From contig CM041550.1 of the NCBI GenBank assembly GCA_023238725.1, positions 3,977,044-4,041,043 on the forward strand: 64,000 nucleotides of DNA, in the 5' to 3' direction. This document shows positions 35,165 through 46,400 of this stretch, piece after piece (the stretch's first letter is position 1; each line of letters opens with the position of its first letter). The notes under the pieces were generated by a model that had not been told where the DNA came from, did no database searches, and saw only the letters and a list, made by a program, of their open reading frames with translations. The translations under genes and the position numbers were made by a program. The stretch comes from Scortum barcoo. Lineage: Eukaryota > Chordata > Actinopteri > Centrarchiformes > Terapontidae.

Positions 35165-36304
35165 CTACAGTATGTTTGCCTCACAGGAGTCACCCTGCAG
35201 TATTTTCAGTGTAACAATGAGTTTAATAGATTTTCTGAACCAGGGGTAGAAAAAAGCATAGATCACAGGATTTAGACAAGAATTAAAAAAAAAACAGACA
35301 TATAACAAAGGCAGCAGATGAAGCATTGAGAAAGGTGTCTTGGCCTGTGAGTACAACACAGAAATATGGGCAGACACATAACAGAAACACGACAACAACA
35401 ACCCCGAGAACCCTGGCTGCTTTCATTTCAGATTTCTTAGCAGTTACTTTCCCTGAACGCTGGAGAGAGAGAACAGCTGTAATATGAGACCTCATGGCAC
35501 GAGCCTGAGACACAGCCACCACAAATACTCTCATATACAGAAGTACAATGACAACGACAGGACCGATAAAAGTTAAAAAAAGATCTGCAAGCCCGGCAAC
35601 ATAATCAATAACAACTACACACTCTCCAGAGCAGGAAACAAACTTGCCTGGATGCTGCAGGTTATCCTTGAGCAGCAGACTGTGAAAGAGAGCAGAACAC
35701 ATCCAACAGAGACCAACACAGTTCTTAACTCTACTTTGAGTGACTTTGGTGGAGTAATGCAGAGGATGACAAATAGCCACATAACGGTCGACTGATATGA
35801 GCACCATAGTTCCTATAGAGGCAGAGGTAATAATATAGTCCAAAACATAATGCAGAACACACACGAGGTCACCGAGGAACCAGCAGCCATCTATGAGCAT
35901 GATTTGAAAGAACATGAGGAGGAGGCCTACGACGAAAAAATCTGAGACAGCCAGAGAGAGGAGGAGGATGTTGGTGGGAGTGTGAAGCTGCCTGGGATGA
36001 GAAGAGAACAACATACTTAACGTTATTTATAGTATCAGATATCAATCCAGCAGATAAAAGTCACACGGTCATGATTCAGACCTCACAGTTTGAGATCTGT
36101 TCATTTTTAAGTTGATAAAATATTTGACTACTTGAAGTGTGAGATGGAGATGATGACTAGCAGGTTGAGAGTCAAAGTGAGCAGAGAGATGGAGGACAGT
36201 ATAATGTAAGTCAGCATGGACACAAAGTAAGGACGCGTTGTCTTCCTACAGGACGAATTGAGGAGTTGCGGAAAGCATAGTTCTTCTTCTTCAAAGGTTT
36301 TCAT
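35165..36304 (-). pseudogene. TAAR locus 8, class III-type with Asp3.32, one homopolymer frameshift
   Basis: Minus strand: exon 1 36304-36132 (MKTFEEEELCFPQLL, 57 codons plus two bases), intron 36131-35992 (GTAGTC...CATCCCAG), exon 2 35991-35165. It is a sister of the 28 kb gene, with long identical stretches. Differences are two extra codons in TM2 (FFVVGLLLMFF) and a changed TM3 segment VLHYVLDY that restores Asp at 3.32. DRY, Asp5.42 (GLADLFL), CPYF, NPVIY and FYPWFRKS are all present. The only break is at 35284-35293: a run of 10 T (coding strand) in TM7, against 8 T followed by AAA in the sister, gives a net +1 shift and a stop after CLFFF. Because it lies in a homopolymer, a sequencing or assembly error is a serious alternative; if so, this is a functional receptor with two acidic sites. 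Confidence 0.85.
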
Positions 36305-38655
36305 TATCAGAAAGAGTCTGTGTCAGCTTTGAGCCTGAAGTGCTCTGTTGTGTCACAGTTTTATCTTTATCCCCTTCTTCGTCCACATCCACCCTCCTTC
36401 TATCCCTCTGGAGACACTTTTCCTCATCAGACCTCTCCATTGCTGTATTCTACTTCCCAGTTCAGTCTAAAACTTTCTTAGTAACACTTTAGATTAGCAA
36501 ACGCATGTTCACCATAAACTAGCTGCTTATTAGCAAGCCTATTAATGGTTCCACATTAGTCAATCAGGCACTCATAAATTTCACACCTGACATTGTCAAG
36601 TTGTAATCACGGTCTGCATCAGCAGTTAATTAGAGGGTATTTTGAAATTGGAATGTTTTCGTGACAGAAAGCCAGTTTGGAGAACAAAAGGTCACAAGAA
36701 TCTGTGAGAATTTCTTTATTCTGCCAGGGAGTAAACAAGGTGTTGGCGATGAAAATAAAGGCGTGAGTCAAAGAGTCAAAGACAAGGAGAGATGAGGTGC
36801 TTCAGCATCCAGTGAAACTCCTTCTGCTCAAACACAGACCTCTCTGCTCTCCTTCACTGGGTAAGAAAACCTGGACACCTTTTACTCACCTCCCATCTGC
36901 ACTTTTTTTTTTATTATTTTGATTCTTCTGCCAACTTTTACTACAAATGAATATAGACAAGAAAAAACATTTTGGGCATAATCCTGAAAACATAAAATAA
37001 AATAATATAAAATACAAATTTCTATAGAAATAAGAGCAAATACTCAGATGGGAAGATAAATATATGTCTTTTTTATGTAATATTTCTGCAATTTTTGCAG
37101 ATAGTGTTACTGTTGAAGAAGTGATCTTTGCACAGGTGCACTGGAGATAAAGTATGTTCAATAAGATAACAAAATAATTTATATATAAACAACATACTGT
37201 AAGCTATTAAATAAATTTAGTGTCAATAGTGTACATTACATCAATAATTAATGTAATTTACAATGACTTTTTCAGCACTGAGTTCCTAATAAAAACAGAC
37301 CTCCACTTCTTTATTTCTTTTGTGCTTTTTGTCATTTTAAAATAATGAGCACTACATTTTTAGGTTTTGCCAGGCTCTATAAGAATGTCAAGACACTTCG
37401 AGAATAAAATATTTCTATCTCTGTTAGCATTGACAGTGAAATACAGTTAAGGCTGATACATGGACCATTAATGGCCATTAGTCAGCTTGATTTTAAATTG
37501 ATTTCAGACACAAGTTTTGCTTAAAGCTGCAATAAAGCAATATGACTGAATTTATTTAATAAGATTGGAAAACTGCCTTTTTCTAAACAACCGATGCTTT
37601 CAGAGACTGTTAAAATGCATTTATTATTTTAAAGAGGAAAAAAAAATAAAATGACATTTTGAATTAGAATATTTACACCATTGACTATACAATTTTGTAT
37701 ATACACATGTAAGAGCTTCTGTGCAGTTTCAACAACCCATGTACCTGACACACCTTATTGCATCATGTAGTACTCATAAAACTTAAATGGAACCATCCAA
37801 GGCCATTTATAAGAGCAAGCAGTGTATTTCTTCCATTCAGCCTCTAGAGGACAGACCACTGCATCCCATTATATGATGCTCCATGTATGCCAAAAATATG
37901 GTGATGTATTGTACATGTACTTATATGTACATGTATTTGATGATATCTGCCTCCTTTGAGAACAGTGTCTTGTGTGTAGTCATCTGAGGTGCTGAAAACT
38001 TATCTAATGTGTGCCATAGGCATCAGTTGAATGTCCAAGTATTTTCTTTTGCTTCTTCATTTATTGCTTATAAATATTTACATAGTGTTGCATCCTGGTA
38101 GAACATCTTAACTCAGTTAGGTAGCTTAACCTGCAGATGTCATAGCCACAGTAAAAAAACGGTATGCCTCACCCAGCATGCAACAACAAGTGGTTGCATT
38201 TCCCTTCTAGCATAAATGGAGCTCAACATAGATACTGCCCCCCGTGTACAAAAATTACATTACACCAAAGTAAACAATGGCACAATGGCAGCATCTCTTA
38301 CAGAGATGCTTCAGTGTTGTTACAACAAAACAGAATTAAATTACAGTTTTAGAGTCAAAATAATTGCTGTTCTGGCTAAGTTTCTTGAATATGATACATA
38401 GTGTTATTTTTTTAGTAAAAAAATTTAGTTTACCATATCCTTGTTGAGGTTAAACAGCATACAGCTGCTTCAACAGAATGCACATCCCATGGAAAATAAT
38501 AATCGCTGCAGACACACCTGTGTGACATTGATCGAAAACTTACTTATTCACTGATTACCAAATGTATCATAATCAAACTGGAGGTCATCAGCTTTTATTG
38601 ATTAATTCTAAAATGTTCTCTGTTCCTTCATATTTCTGTCTGTGTGTGTTTGCAG
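36305..38655. other. Upstream region of locus 8 and unassigned AT-rich sequence
   Basis: 36305-36420 resembles the region upstream of the 28 kb gene. 36480-38650 holds no recognised gene or repeat. Short open frames (36886-37161, 38164-38401) lack family resemblance. 38600-38655 has the C/T-rich run and TTTGCAG that form the acceptor of the tectorin-like exon. Confidence 0.5.
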
Positions 38656-39622
38656 CTGCTGGCCCTCAGTCCTTCTGTCAGGACAAGTTCTGCAGTGCTC
38701 ATGAGTTCTGTGGTGAAAAGAGAAATGGTTGGGAACCCAACTGCCTCTGTCGCACCATTTTTGTACAGTACAGACCAACAAACACTTTTGGTGAGGCACT
38801 TACAAATGTTGCCACATCTCATTCAGCAGAAGCCGAAATGATTTCTCTGAAGAAGATTTATAGAAAGTCTGTGGAACTTGTTTACACCAAGATCTTGGGC
38901 TAGTACTCTACTTTTTAAAAAAATATTCCAAAATGGCAATTGTTAATTGGCTTTATTGGTTTAGTCTCAGAGGAACTGAAAGAAGATGGTTTTAAATATT
39001 GAACTTGTGAGTAAATGTTCCATATCTGTTTTGTTGTAAGTCATTTGGATGAAAGCTGAATGAATATCATGTTTTGTAATGGGTGTTTAGGTGAGCCAAC
39101 AGTCTGCTGGCACAAGTCTGTGTCAGTAACTCTGGCTAATTGTCTTTTGGAGGACCAAGGCATCAATTACTCTGTCTTACATCTAAATGACCAGACCTGC
39201 ATAGGTGAAATTGATCATGGTGGGTATCCTCTTTTACTAACTAAAATAAAAAAACATTTAAAAAGTAAATAATAAAATAAGCAGCCAAATATCTCACAAC
39301 ATTTTGCTATAAACTGCATCATTGACCTTTGACCTTTTTATACATATCTTTTGTTACACTTAAAGCATCGATTGCATAAATTCTAAAACTTTTTTATTCA
39401 GTAGGATCTATGAGGTCCAAGGAGCACTTGGACGTGCAGTAAAAATGTCTGTTTGCATGTGACTATTTAGAAAAACGACAGCCAAATCATCTACAAGAAC
39501 ACTATCATGACACAGAACATCTCCATGTTTGGCGTAATCAACAGTCACAGTCAAGTGTATATTGACTCCTGTTATTACATTCAGCCAAATATTGAGAGCT
39601 TGGCCATCAGAATCCAAGACAG
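38656..39622 (+). pseudogene. Tectorin-like / ZP-domain protein, three decayed exons
   Basis: Three exon-like segments resemble the region of fish alpha-tectorin-like or zona-pellucida-like proteins before and at the start of the ZP module. Exon a (38656-38790, 135 bp) encodes a Cys-rich segment (CSAHEFCGEK) between TTTGCAG and GTGAGG. Exon b (39091-39219, 129 bp) encodes VCWHKSVSVTLANCLLED and VLHLNDQTCIG between TTTAG and GTGGGT. Exon c (about 39402-39622) encodes NDSQIIYKNTIMTQN, MFGVINSHSQVYID and CYYIQPNIESLAIRIQD, then GTGTG. Exons a and b are both phase 1-1, as expected for a real gene. Exon c has an in-frame TAG at 39468-39470 and an uncertain frame before it. The ZP remainder is absent, because the TAAR unit repeat begins at about 39655. 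Function is lost; identity rests on motif resemblance. Confidence 0.7.
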
Positions 39623-40038
39623 GTGTGTTACCTTTTTGTTGTCATCAGAAGGCTAACTGAACACTGATGAAAAGTCAAGATTAGTTATCATTGTTTTGAA
39701 TCAATGCCAACACATATAGTTGTAATAATATTGTAGTAAAAACACACTGATCTTTCATCTTATTATTTGCTTGTTTTTTTTATCTTGCTTGGGGTTTCTG
39801 GGGTTGCCTTTCTGGGGAGCCTTAGTTAGTGATTTACAGATTATAAACAAAACAGACATTCAAAGTTGATTATATCAGAGGGAAGATGACATCCCACCAT
39901 GTTCCTCTAGAACTGAAACCGCAAAGGACTCAACTTGCAGGTCTTTGCTGCTATTTTCCAGTATTATCAACAAAATAGCAAGATCTTGCAAACAGTATGT
40001 GAATTGTTTGTGGTTAAATCCAGCAACCATCAGTCTGA

Positions 40039-40041
<3 letters not shown>

Positions 40042-40084
<43 letters not shown>

Positions 40085-40098
40085 ACACACACACACAC
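40042..40098. repeat. (CA)n microsatellite
   Basis: Nearly pure CA repeat with one GA interruption near 40080. The corresponding place in unit 2 (57438-57464) has a shorter run. Confidence 0.95.
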
Positions 40099-40293
40099 TA
40101 TGCTTTATCTACCTTTATTATGACAGTGTATAATAAAGAAAATCATAAATGTATGGGGATATAATATTTGCTTTGTGTGATTATTTTAGCTATAAACAAT
40201 AATAACACAATCACAGGCCTTATTCATCCTGCTGCATCCTTCGTTAACGTTAGAGATGTCACTGGGATCAGATCTGATATACCATATTTCACC

Positions 40294-40962
40294 TGTTATG
40301 ACCTGGGGTCATAAGGTTATGTTCTTTTCAGTATTGTGTCTGTATCTTCCCCAGTGTGTGTTTTGTCTCTCCCTGCCTGAGGGAGGTGCTATTTCTTCTG
40401 TCCTTCCTCCTCCTTCCCTCTTGTGTGCTGTGTAGGTGGTGGCTGGCTATTGGACGGAGGATCAGCGGGACCAGATTTAAAATGGGACCCACCCATGCCG
40501 GCCGGGTGGCTCCCTTTCATTCACCCTACTCCCGACCAGACTGTGGTGTGCTGTGTGCCTTTAATTCGAACTGTTGTGTGTGTGTGTGTGGTGCTGCGCG
40601 TGTGCAGTGAGACCACCTTTTGAGTTTTGTTATTTGTTTGATGCAGTCCGGGTTTTTTGTAGGGGGGAGAAGCTATTTTATTTCCTTAAGTTTTCTCTTG
40701 TTTATGTTCAGGGAGGCAGGTCAGATACCTGTGTTTTATTTTCTTATTCAAGTAGGTAAGTTAGTGGATTTTTTTGTTTCTAGATGGTTTTGTTTGTTGT
40801 TTTGGCCATGTGCTCCCCCCGACGCCTATAACCCAGTTTTCTTTTTTGTAAATAAATATTGTTGGACTGCAAATTATCCTCTGGTCATTCTTGGGAGAGC
40901 AAAGAGAGGGAGTCACACCCTTTATGTTGTGCCCCAGATTCCCCTAGGCTGGGGACGTAACA
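40294..40962 (+). mobile_element. Solo LTR of a Gmr1-like/gypsy family
   Basis: 669 bp starting TGTTATGACCTGG and ending GGGGACGTAACA, flanked by the 4 bp repeat CACC (40290-40293 and 40963-40966). Unit 2 shows the empty site at about 57632 ('tatttcaccaaatctacaag'). The ends are inverted (TGTTA...TAACA) and resemble those of the LTR at 41278-41981. There is an AATAAA-type signal near 40850. No coding sequence inside is supported. Confidence 0.88.
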
Positions 40963-41277
40963 CACCAAATCTACAAGATTTTGGGTCCTGTTTTGGTGGG
41001 AATGAAACAACCAATGTAAGTAGCACTCTTACCATTTGGTTTCATTTTCCTGTACTTCCTTTTGCCCGTCTGTGTGGTAGTTTGGTGCCCAGCGCTGATC
41101 ACAACATGCTTATAAAGGAAGATAGGGGCAACATGTGAAAGGGTCATTCAAATGAGGAAGTACAAAGCTTTTTTAGTTTTTTGAGGCACTAACCAAGTTG
41201 CGGGCACTTCAGTCTACTGCAAATCTGAGAGCAACCTCAATACTTGGAGGGAATGTGCAGAAAAAACATAATGTAAT

Positions 41278-41981
41278 TGTTACGGCCTGGCCTCTGCAGG
41301 GGGGGGGGATGCATCACGGGTCCTCTCCCTCCTTTTGCTGATGCGGTCCGCAGACGCTCCGGTCTCCTGTTCCCAGGATTGGTCGAGGGTGGACCCAACC
41401 TGGTTGCCACCTCCTTCCCTCGTGTGGACGTCATCGATCCAGCCAGCCAATCCGCTGGGAGCTGGGAGTTTTGAAAAGGACTGCTCCTGTCTGCACCCGG
41501 CGCGGCTGTGCTGTTAGAGCTCAGCTTGCCATTGAGACGCCGTGAATTGGCTTCGTGTGTGTAAGATTGTATCTTATGTGATGAATTGTGATGTACCTGC
41601 AGAAGTGTACTAGGTAGCTTTCCGGGTGATCTTGTGGTATGTGTTATCACTCGTGTTTTCTGTTCCTTTTGTTTTGTTTTGTTTTGTTTTGTTGTTATTT
41701 GGCTGTTGGCCACAGTTGCCCTTATTTTGGTGACTTGTGGTTTTTGTTCTTATTTTGGTATACTTATGAAGTCTTATTAGCTTGCTCTGTGAGTTTCTGT
41801 TAGAGTGGGATTTTCTTTTCTTTTTGAGTGATTGTCCGGCGATCCCCTCCGCCGTTTTTTTCTTGTGATGTTTTTTTTTTTATGATCAGGAGGGGGCTAC
41901 TAACAAATAAACGGCCTTATATCTGCCCGCTACACCGGCTTATGTTTCTCCCTTCACCCTAGACTTCTTAGGGACGTAACA
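41278..41981 (+). repeat. 5' LTR of the Gmr1-like element
   Basis: 704 bp from TGTTACGGCCTGG to AGGGACGTAACA; the ends agree with those of the solo LTR at 40294-40962. It carries a polyadenylation-like AAATAAACGG near 41906. The end is fixed by the primer binding site 8 bp further on. Confidence 0.8.
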
Positions 41982-41989
41982 TAAATGAA

Positions 41990-42007
41990 TGGGGGCTCGT
42001 CCGGGAT
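41990..42007 (+). other. Primer binding site, tRNA-Pro type
   Basis: TGGGGGCTCGTCCGGGAT, the 18 bases known as the proline-tRNA primer binding site of several retroelements and gammaretroviruses. It lies 8 bp after the LTR, the normal place for priming minus-strand DNA. Confidence 0.85.
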
Positions 42008-42149
42008 AAAATTAAAAAAAAAAAAAAAAAAAAAGAAAGTAAATAAAAAAATAACAAAAAAATAATAATAATTTACCGGGACGTCAAAAGTAATTGCCAA
42101 ATTGTTAGTAGCAGTCAATTTTGTAGAACAGGCTCAATTAAAGAAAGCA

Positions 42150-43420
42150 ATGGCCTCATTTAGTTTTGATCGTTTTATTGCTCATCCCACTCTGGAACAA
42201 ATTGATAGTTGCCGTAAGGATGAGCTGGTAGCCATTGCCGATCACTTCCAAATCTCGGTTTCCAAACATTTAATTAAAAGAGAGCTTAAAGCTCAGGTTA
42301 TTGGTAAACTGGTGGAAATGAATGTCTTTGACTTGTCTGCGCCTCCCGACGCCGCTGTGCAGGACGAGAGCGCTCTAAGCGAGGCTGTGTGCAGCAGGGG
42401 AGAGTTCCCCGGCGCGGCAGCAGCGCCGGTATCTCAGGGTGTTGACTTCAGGGCAGAGGGCCGGGTGAAAACGCCGGTTACTCTTCCCAGATATGATCCC
42501 CTTTCACCGGCATCATCGGCGTCTCGCGATGAGGCCCGGTTGAAGGTGTGCTTGGCACATCTCCAAATGGAGGCGCAGGAAAAGGCGCAGGTCCGGCAGG
42601 CACAGCTAGATTTTCAGCTTCAAGTGAAAAGGCTGGAAATTGAAGCGGACAAGGCTGTCCGACTGCGTCAACTTGAGCTTGCCTCACAGAGAGAGGCTCA
42701 CCAAATAGAGGCATCCTCTATGGCGACAAGCATTTCTTCCATTTCTCCTGGTTTACCGCCCTAATTCATTTGACATCAGTAAACACATCTCATTAGTGCC
42801 AATATTCCGAGAAACAGAGGTGGACGCGTATTTCAGCGCTTTTGAGCGTATTGCTACCGCTCTCCACTGGCCTATTGATATGTGGGCATTGCTGTTGCAG
42901 TGTAAAATTCATGGGAAAGCTCAAGAGGCAGTCTCTGCTCTCCCTCTGGAGGATAGTCTGAACTATGACACTGTGAAAACGGCAATCCTGCGCATCTATG
43001 AATTGGTTCCCGAGGCATACAGGCAAAAATTCAGGGGTCACAAGAGGGGTTCTACTCAGACTTATGTGGAGTTTGCAAGGGAAAAGGGGACATTATTTGA
43101 TAAATGGTGTGCGGCTTGTAAGGTGGAAGATTTTGCATCTCTCCGTGAGCTTATATTACTAAGAGGAGTTTAAGAAATGTTTGCCAGAACGTCTTGTTGT
43201 ACATTTAAATGAACAAAAGGTAAAAACGCTCTCTGTTGCGGCGGTGCTGGCTGACGAGTATGTGTTAATGCATAAAACTGTTTTCCCTCCGCTCTCCACT
43301 GAAAAGCGCCCCATGGCCGTGAATCCGAGTAGCGCTCCTAAAGTGACTGCTCCGGGTAAGGAGGAGAGAGAGTGCTATTACTGTCACAAAACCGGGCATG
43401 TTATTGCAAATTGTTTACTC
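42150..43420 (+). pseudogene. gag region of the Gmr1-like element
   Basis: It starts with MASFSFDRF at 42150, the best start because it opens the recognisable N-terminal domain. The first frame runs to a stop at 42764 and ends in a charged, glutamine-rich helical stretch (about 42530-42720). The capsid part (42796-43173, FRETEVDAYFSAFERIA) resembles the gag segment from which SCAN domains are thought to derive. A third frame (from 43181) carries the CCHC zinc knuckle at 43373-43414 (CYYCHKTGHVIANC). Frame breaks lie near 42760 and 43160. The intact protein would form particles and package RNA; this copy cannot. Confidence 0.85.
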
Positions 43421-46400
43421 TTAAAACGCAAAGAACAGCAGCAAACCCCTCCAGGTGCACAACGGCCTAAAGGCATTGGCCTAATAAATTCTGATCCTCC
43501 CATACTGCCAATTGAACTTTGTGAGGATGAAGCTCCTGACCCATGTTTTCAACCATTCGTTTTCGATGGGCTGGTATCGTTGACCGGTGAGCCGAACGAC
43601 CAGAAACCCGTGCGCATATTACGTGACACCGGAGGCTCGCAATCGGTGATCCTCTCAGATGTTTTGCCGTTTTCCTCAAAATCTGCTTGCGGTTATAGTA
43701 CAGTACTCAGTGGTATTGAGATGGGTTACATCCCGCGACCACTGCATCGGGTGCATGTGCAATCTGAATTGATCAGTGGATTTTTCCCAGTTGCTGTTTG
43801 CCCTGCGTTGCCTATCCGGGGTATTGTCTTCCTGATGGGAAACGACATTGCTGGCGGCAAGGTAACCCCTATCCTTGAGGATACTGGATACTCCACCAAA
43901 GTACCCTGCAATCACTGAAAGCACTAACGCACAAAATACACTATTCCCGTCCTGCGTAATTACGCGTGCGCAGGCTCGAAAGCAAGATGAGATCAATTTG
44001 GCTGACAGCATTCTTATGCCAGTCTTTTCAGGAGACCCTGACCCAGAGTCCGCCCTGCTGCCTGTGTCCTATGAAAGTGCCAAAAAGGAGAAACTGGAGG
44101 TAACCCGTACTGGCAAATCCGGTGAGTTGCAGTTACCCATAAATCGGGAACGACTCATCCCTGCTCAGAAAACAGACCAGAGTTTACAGAGATGCTTCGC
44201 GACTATGGTGAGTGATGAGCATATAAAAAATAAACCAGTAGGTTACTTTATGGATTCGAGGGGTACTTATGCGTAAATGGTCACCGACAATAGCTGAAGG
44301 ATCCGACTGGAGTGTAATTCACCAGATCGTCATGCCTTCTGCTTACCGGCTTCAAGTTTTAACTATGGCGCATGAAAGCCAATGGTCGGGACACTTAGGC
44401 GTGAATAAAACCTATAACCTTATATTAAAACACTTCTTTTGGCCGGGTTTAAAATCGGATGTAGCCAGTTACTGCCGTAGCTGCCATGCTTGCCAGTTAG
44501 CTGGCAAACCAAATCAAGTCATTTCCCCGGCCCCATTACAGCCAATACCTGCGATGGGGGAGCCGTTTGAACATGTTATAGTGGACTGTGTGGGTCCCTT
44601 ACCTAAAACAAAATCAGGGAATCAGTATTTACTTACTATTATGTGTTCTGCCACCAGATTCCCCGAAGCGATTCCGCTGCGTAAAATTTCCGCAAATTCA
44701 GTGATAAAAGCATTGACGAAGTTTTTTTCCACATTTGGGCTTCCAAAAACAGTTCAAACAGACCAGGGAACCAACTTCCAGTCTAAATTGTTCAATCAAG
44801 TTCTCCAGACTCTTCATGTAGCTCATGCGGTTTCCAGTGCATATCATCCAGAGTCCCAGGGCGCGTTAGAGCGCTGGCATCAAACGCTGAAATCCATGCT
44901 ACGCAAATACTGTTTGGAAACAGGGAAAAGCTGGGATACCCTTTGGGGGTACCCTTTGTTCTATTTGCAGCTCGTGAAGCAGTCCAAGAATCTCTCGGGT
45001 TTAGTCCGGCAGAGCTTGTTTTTGGGCATGCTGTTCGAGGTCCCGTAAAAGCCCTTAAAGAGAAATTCCTCGCACCAGAGGTAGCCTCTCAGAGAAATGT
45101 TTTAGACTATGTGAGTCAGTTCCGCGAGCGTCTGCATCAGGCCCGATCCTTCGCCAAGGATGCGCTCGCCAGTTCTCAGTCTGGCATGAAACGCCGGTTT
45201 GACCGTTCCGCCGTTGTTAGACACTTTACACCCGGCGACAAAGTACTGGCGCTGCTGCCTGTCCCTGGCTCTTCTCTTTCAGCACGTTTTTCAGGGCCAT
45301 ATGAGGTGTGTAAAAAACTTAGTGACATCGATTATGTGATTAATACTCCTGGCAGGAAACGTAAAACTCGCGTATGCCACATAAACATGTTAAAATCGTA
45401 CACATCACGTGATCTCTTATGCAACCCCGACGTGACGCCTGACCCTGAACGCGCCGTTATTGCCGGCTCCTCTGCATTGATTGTGTCAGAAATTAATCTT
45501 GAGAACCAGGATGGTTTAGTTTTGCGCCAACCCGCTCAGAGCCCCAGATTACCAAATTCAGAAATACTGCTTACACATCTAAGTAATGAACAACGACAAG
45601 GTATAATCGACTTAGTTGCCAAATTTCCCGGCCTGTTTGGTGATGTTCCCACCCGAACTACTGTCATTAAACATGATATTGATGTGGGGGAAGCCAAGCC
45701 AATAAAGCAGCATCCATATCGGGTTAATCAAACAAAGAGAGCCCTAATGCAAAAAGAAGTAGAATATCTTCTTGTGCACAATCTGGCCAAATCCAGCTCG
45801 AGTGCCTGGAGTTCCCCCTGTTTGTTAGAAACTAAGTCAGACGGTACCCCCAGGTTCATAACTGATTTTAGAAGGGTAAACGCTGTCACTGTGCCTGACT
45901 CTTACCCGCTTCCTCGCATGGAAGATTGTGTAGATAATGTAGGCACAGCCAGTTTTGTAACTAAACTAGACCTATTGAAGGGCTATTGGCAGGTCCCATT
46001 AACTGACCGTGCCTCTGTGATTTCTGCTTTTGTGACCCCAGATCACTTTCTCCAGTATAACGTCATGGCCTTTGGTATGTGTAATGCACCTGCAACATTT
46101 CAGCGGCTGGTAAACAGTGTGTTAGCCGGCATGAAGAACTGCCGGGCGTATTTAGACGATCTAATCGTATACTCCCACTCATGGGCCGAGCACTTGCTAA
46201 CTCTAACCGAAGTGTTTAGCCGTCTCGCCCGAGCCTCTCTTACACTCAACCTAGCGAAGTGCGACTTTGGTAAGGGGACCGTAACATACTTAGGGAGGCA
46301 GGTCGGACAAGGGCAGGTGCGGCCCATAGAGGCTAAAGTCACTGCGATCTCTGAGCTTCCTGTACCGACTACCAGGCGCGCGCTGAGGCGGTTCCTCGGC

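Noticed and set aside
38562..38903. Open frame starting with a hydrophobic stretch, possible small secreted Cys-rich protein
   Set aside because: The hydrophobic start is the intron pyrimidine tract; the Cys-rich part is bounded by TTTGCAG and GTGAGG and fits a tectorin-like exon.
40042..40098. CA array considered as a structured regulatory repeat or CRISPR-like array
   Set aside because: Simple dinucleotide repeat without spacers; eukaryotic context.
41237..41713. 158-codon minus-strand open frame
   Set aside because: It lies antisense in the LTR, with no domain; treated as chance.
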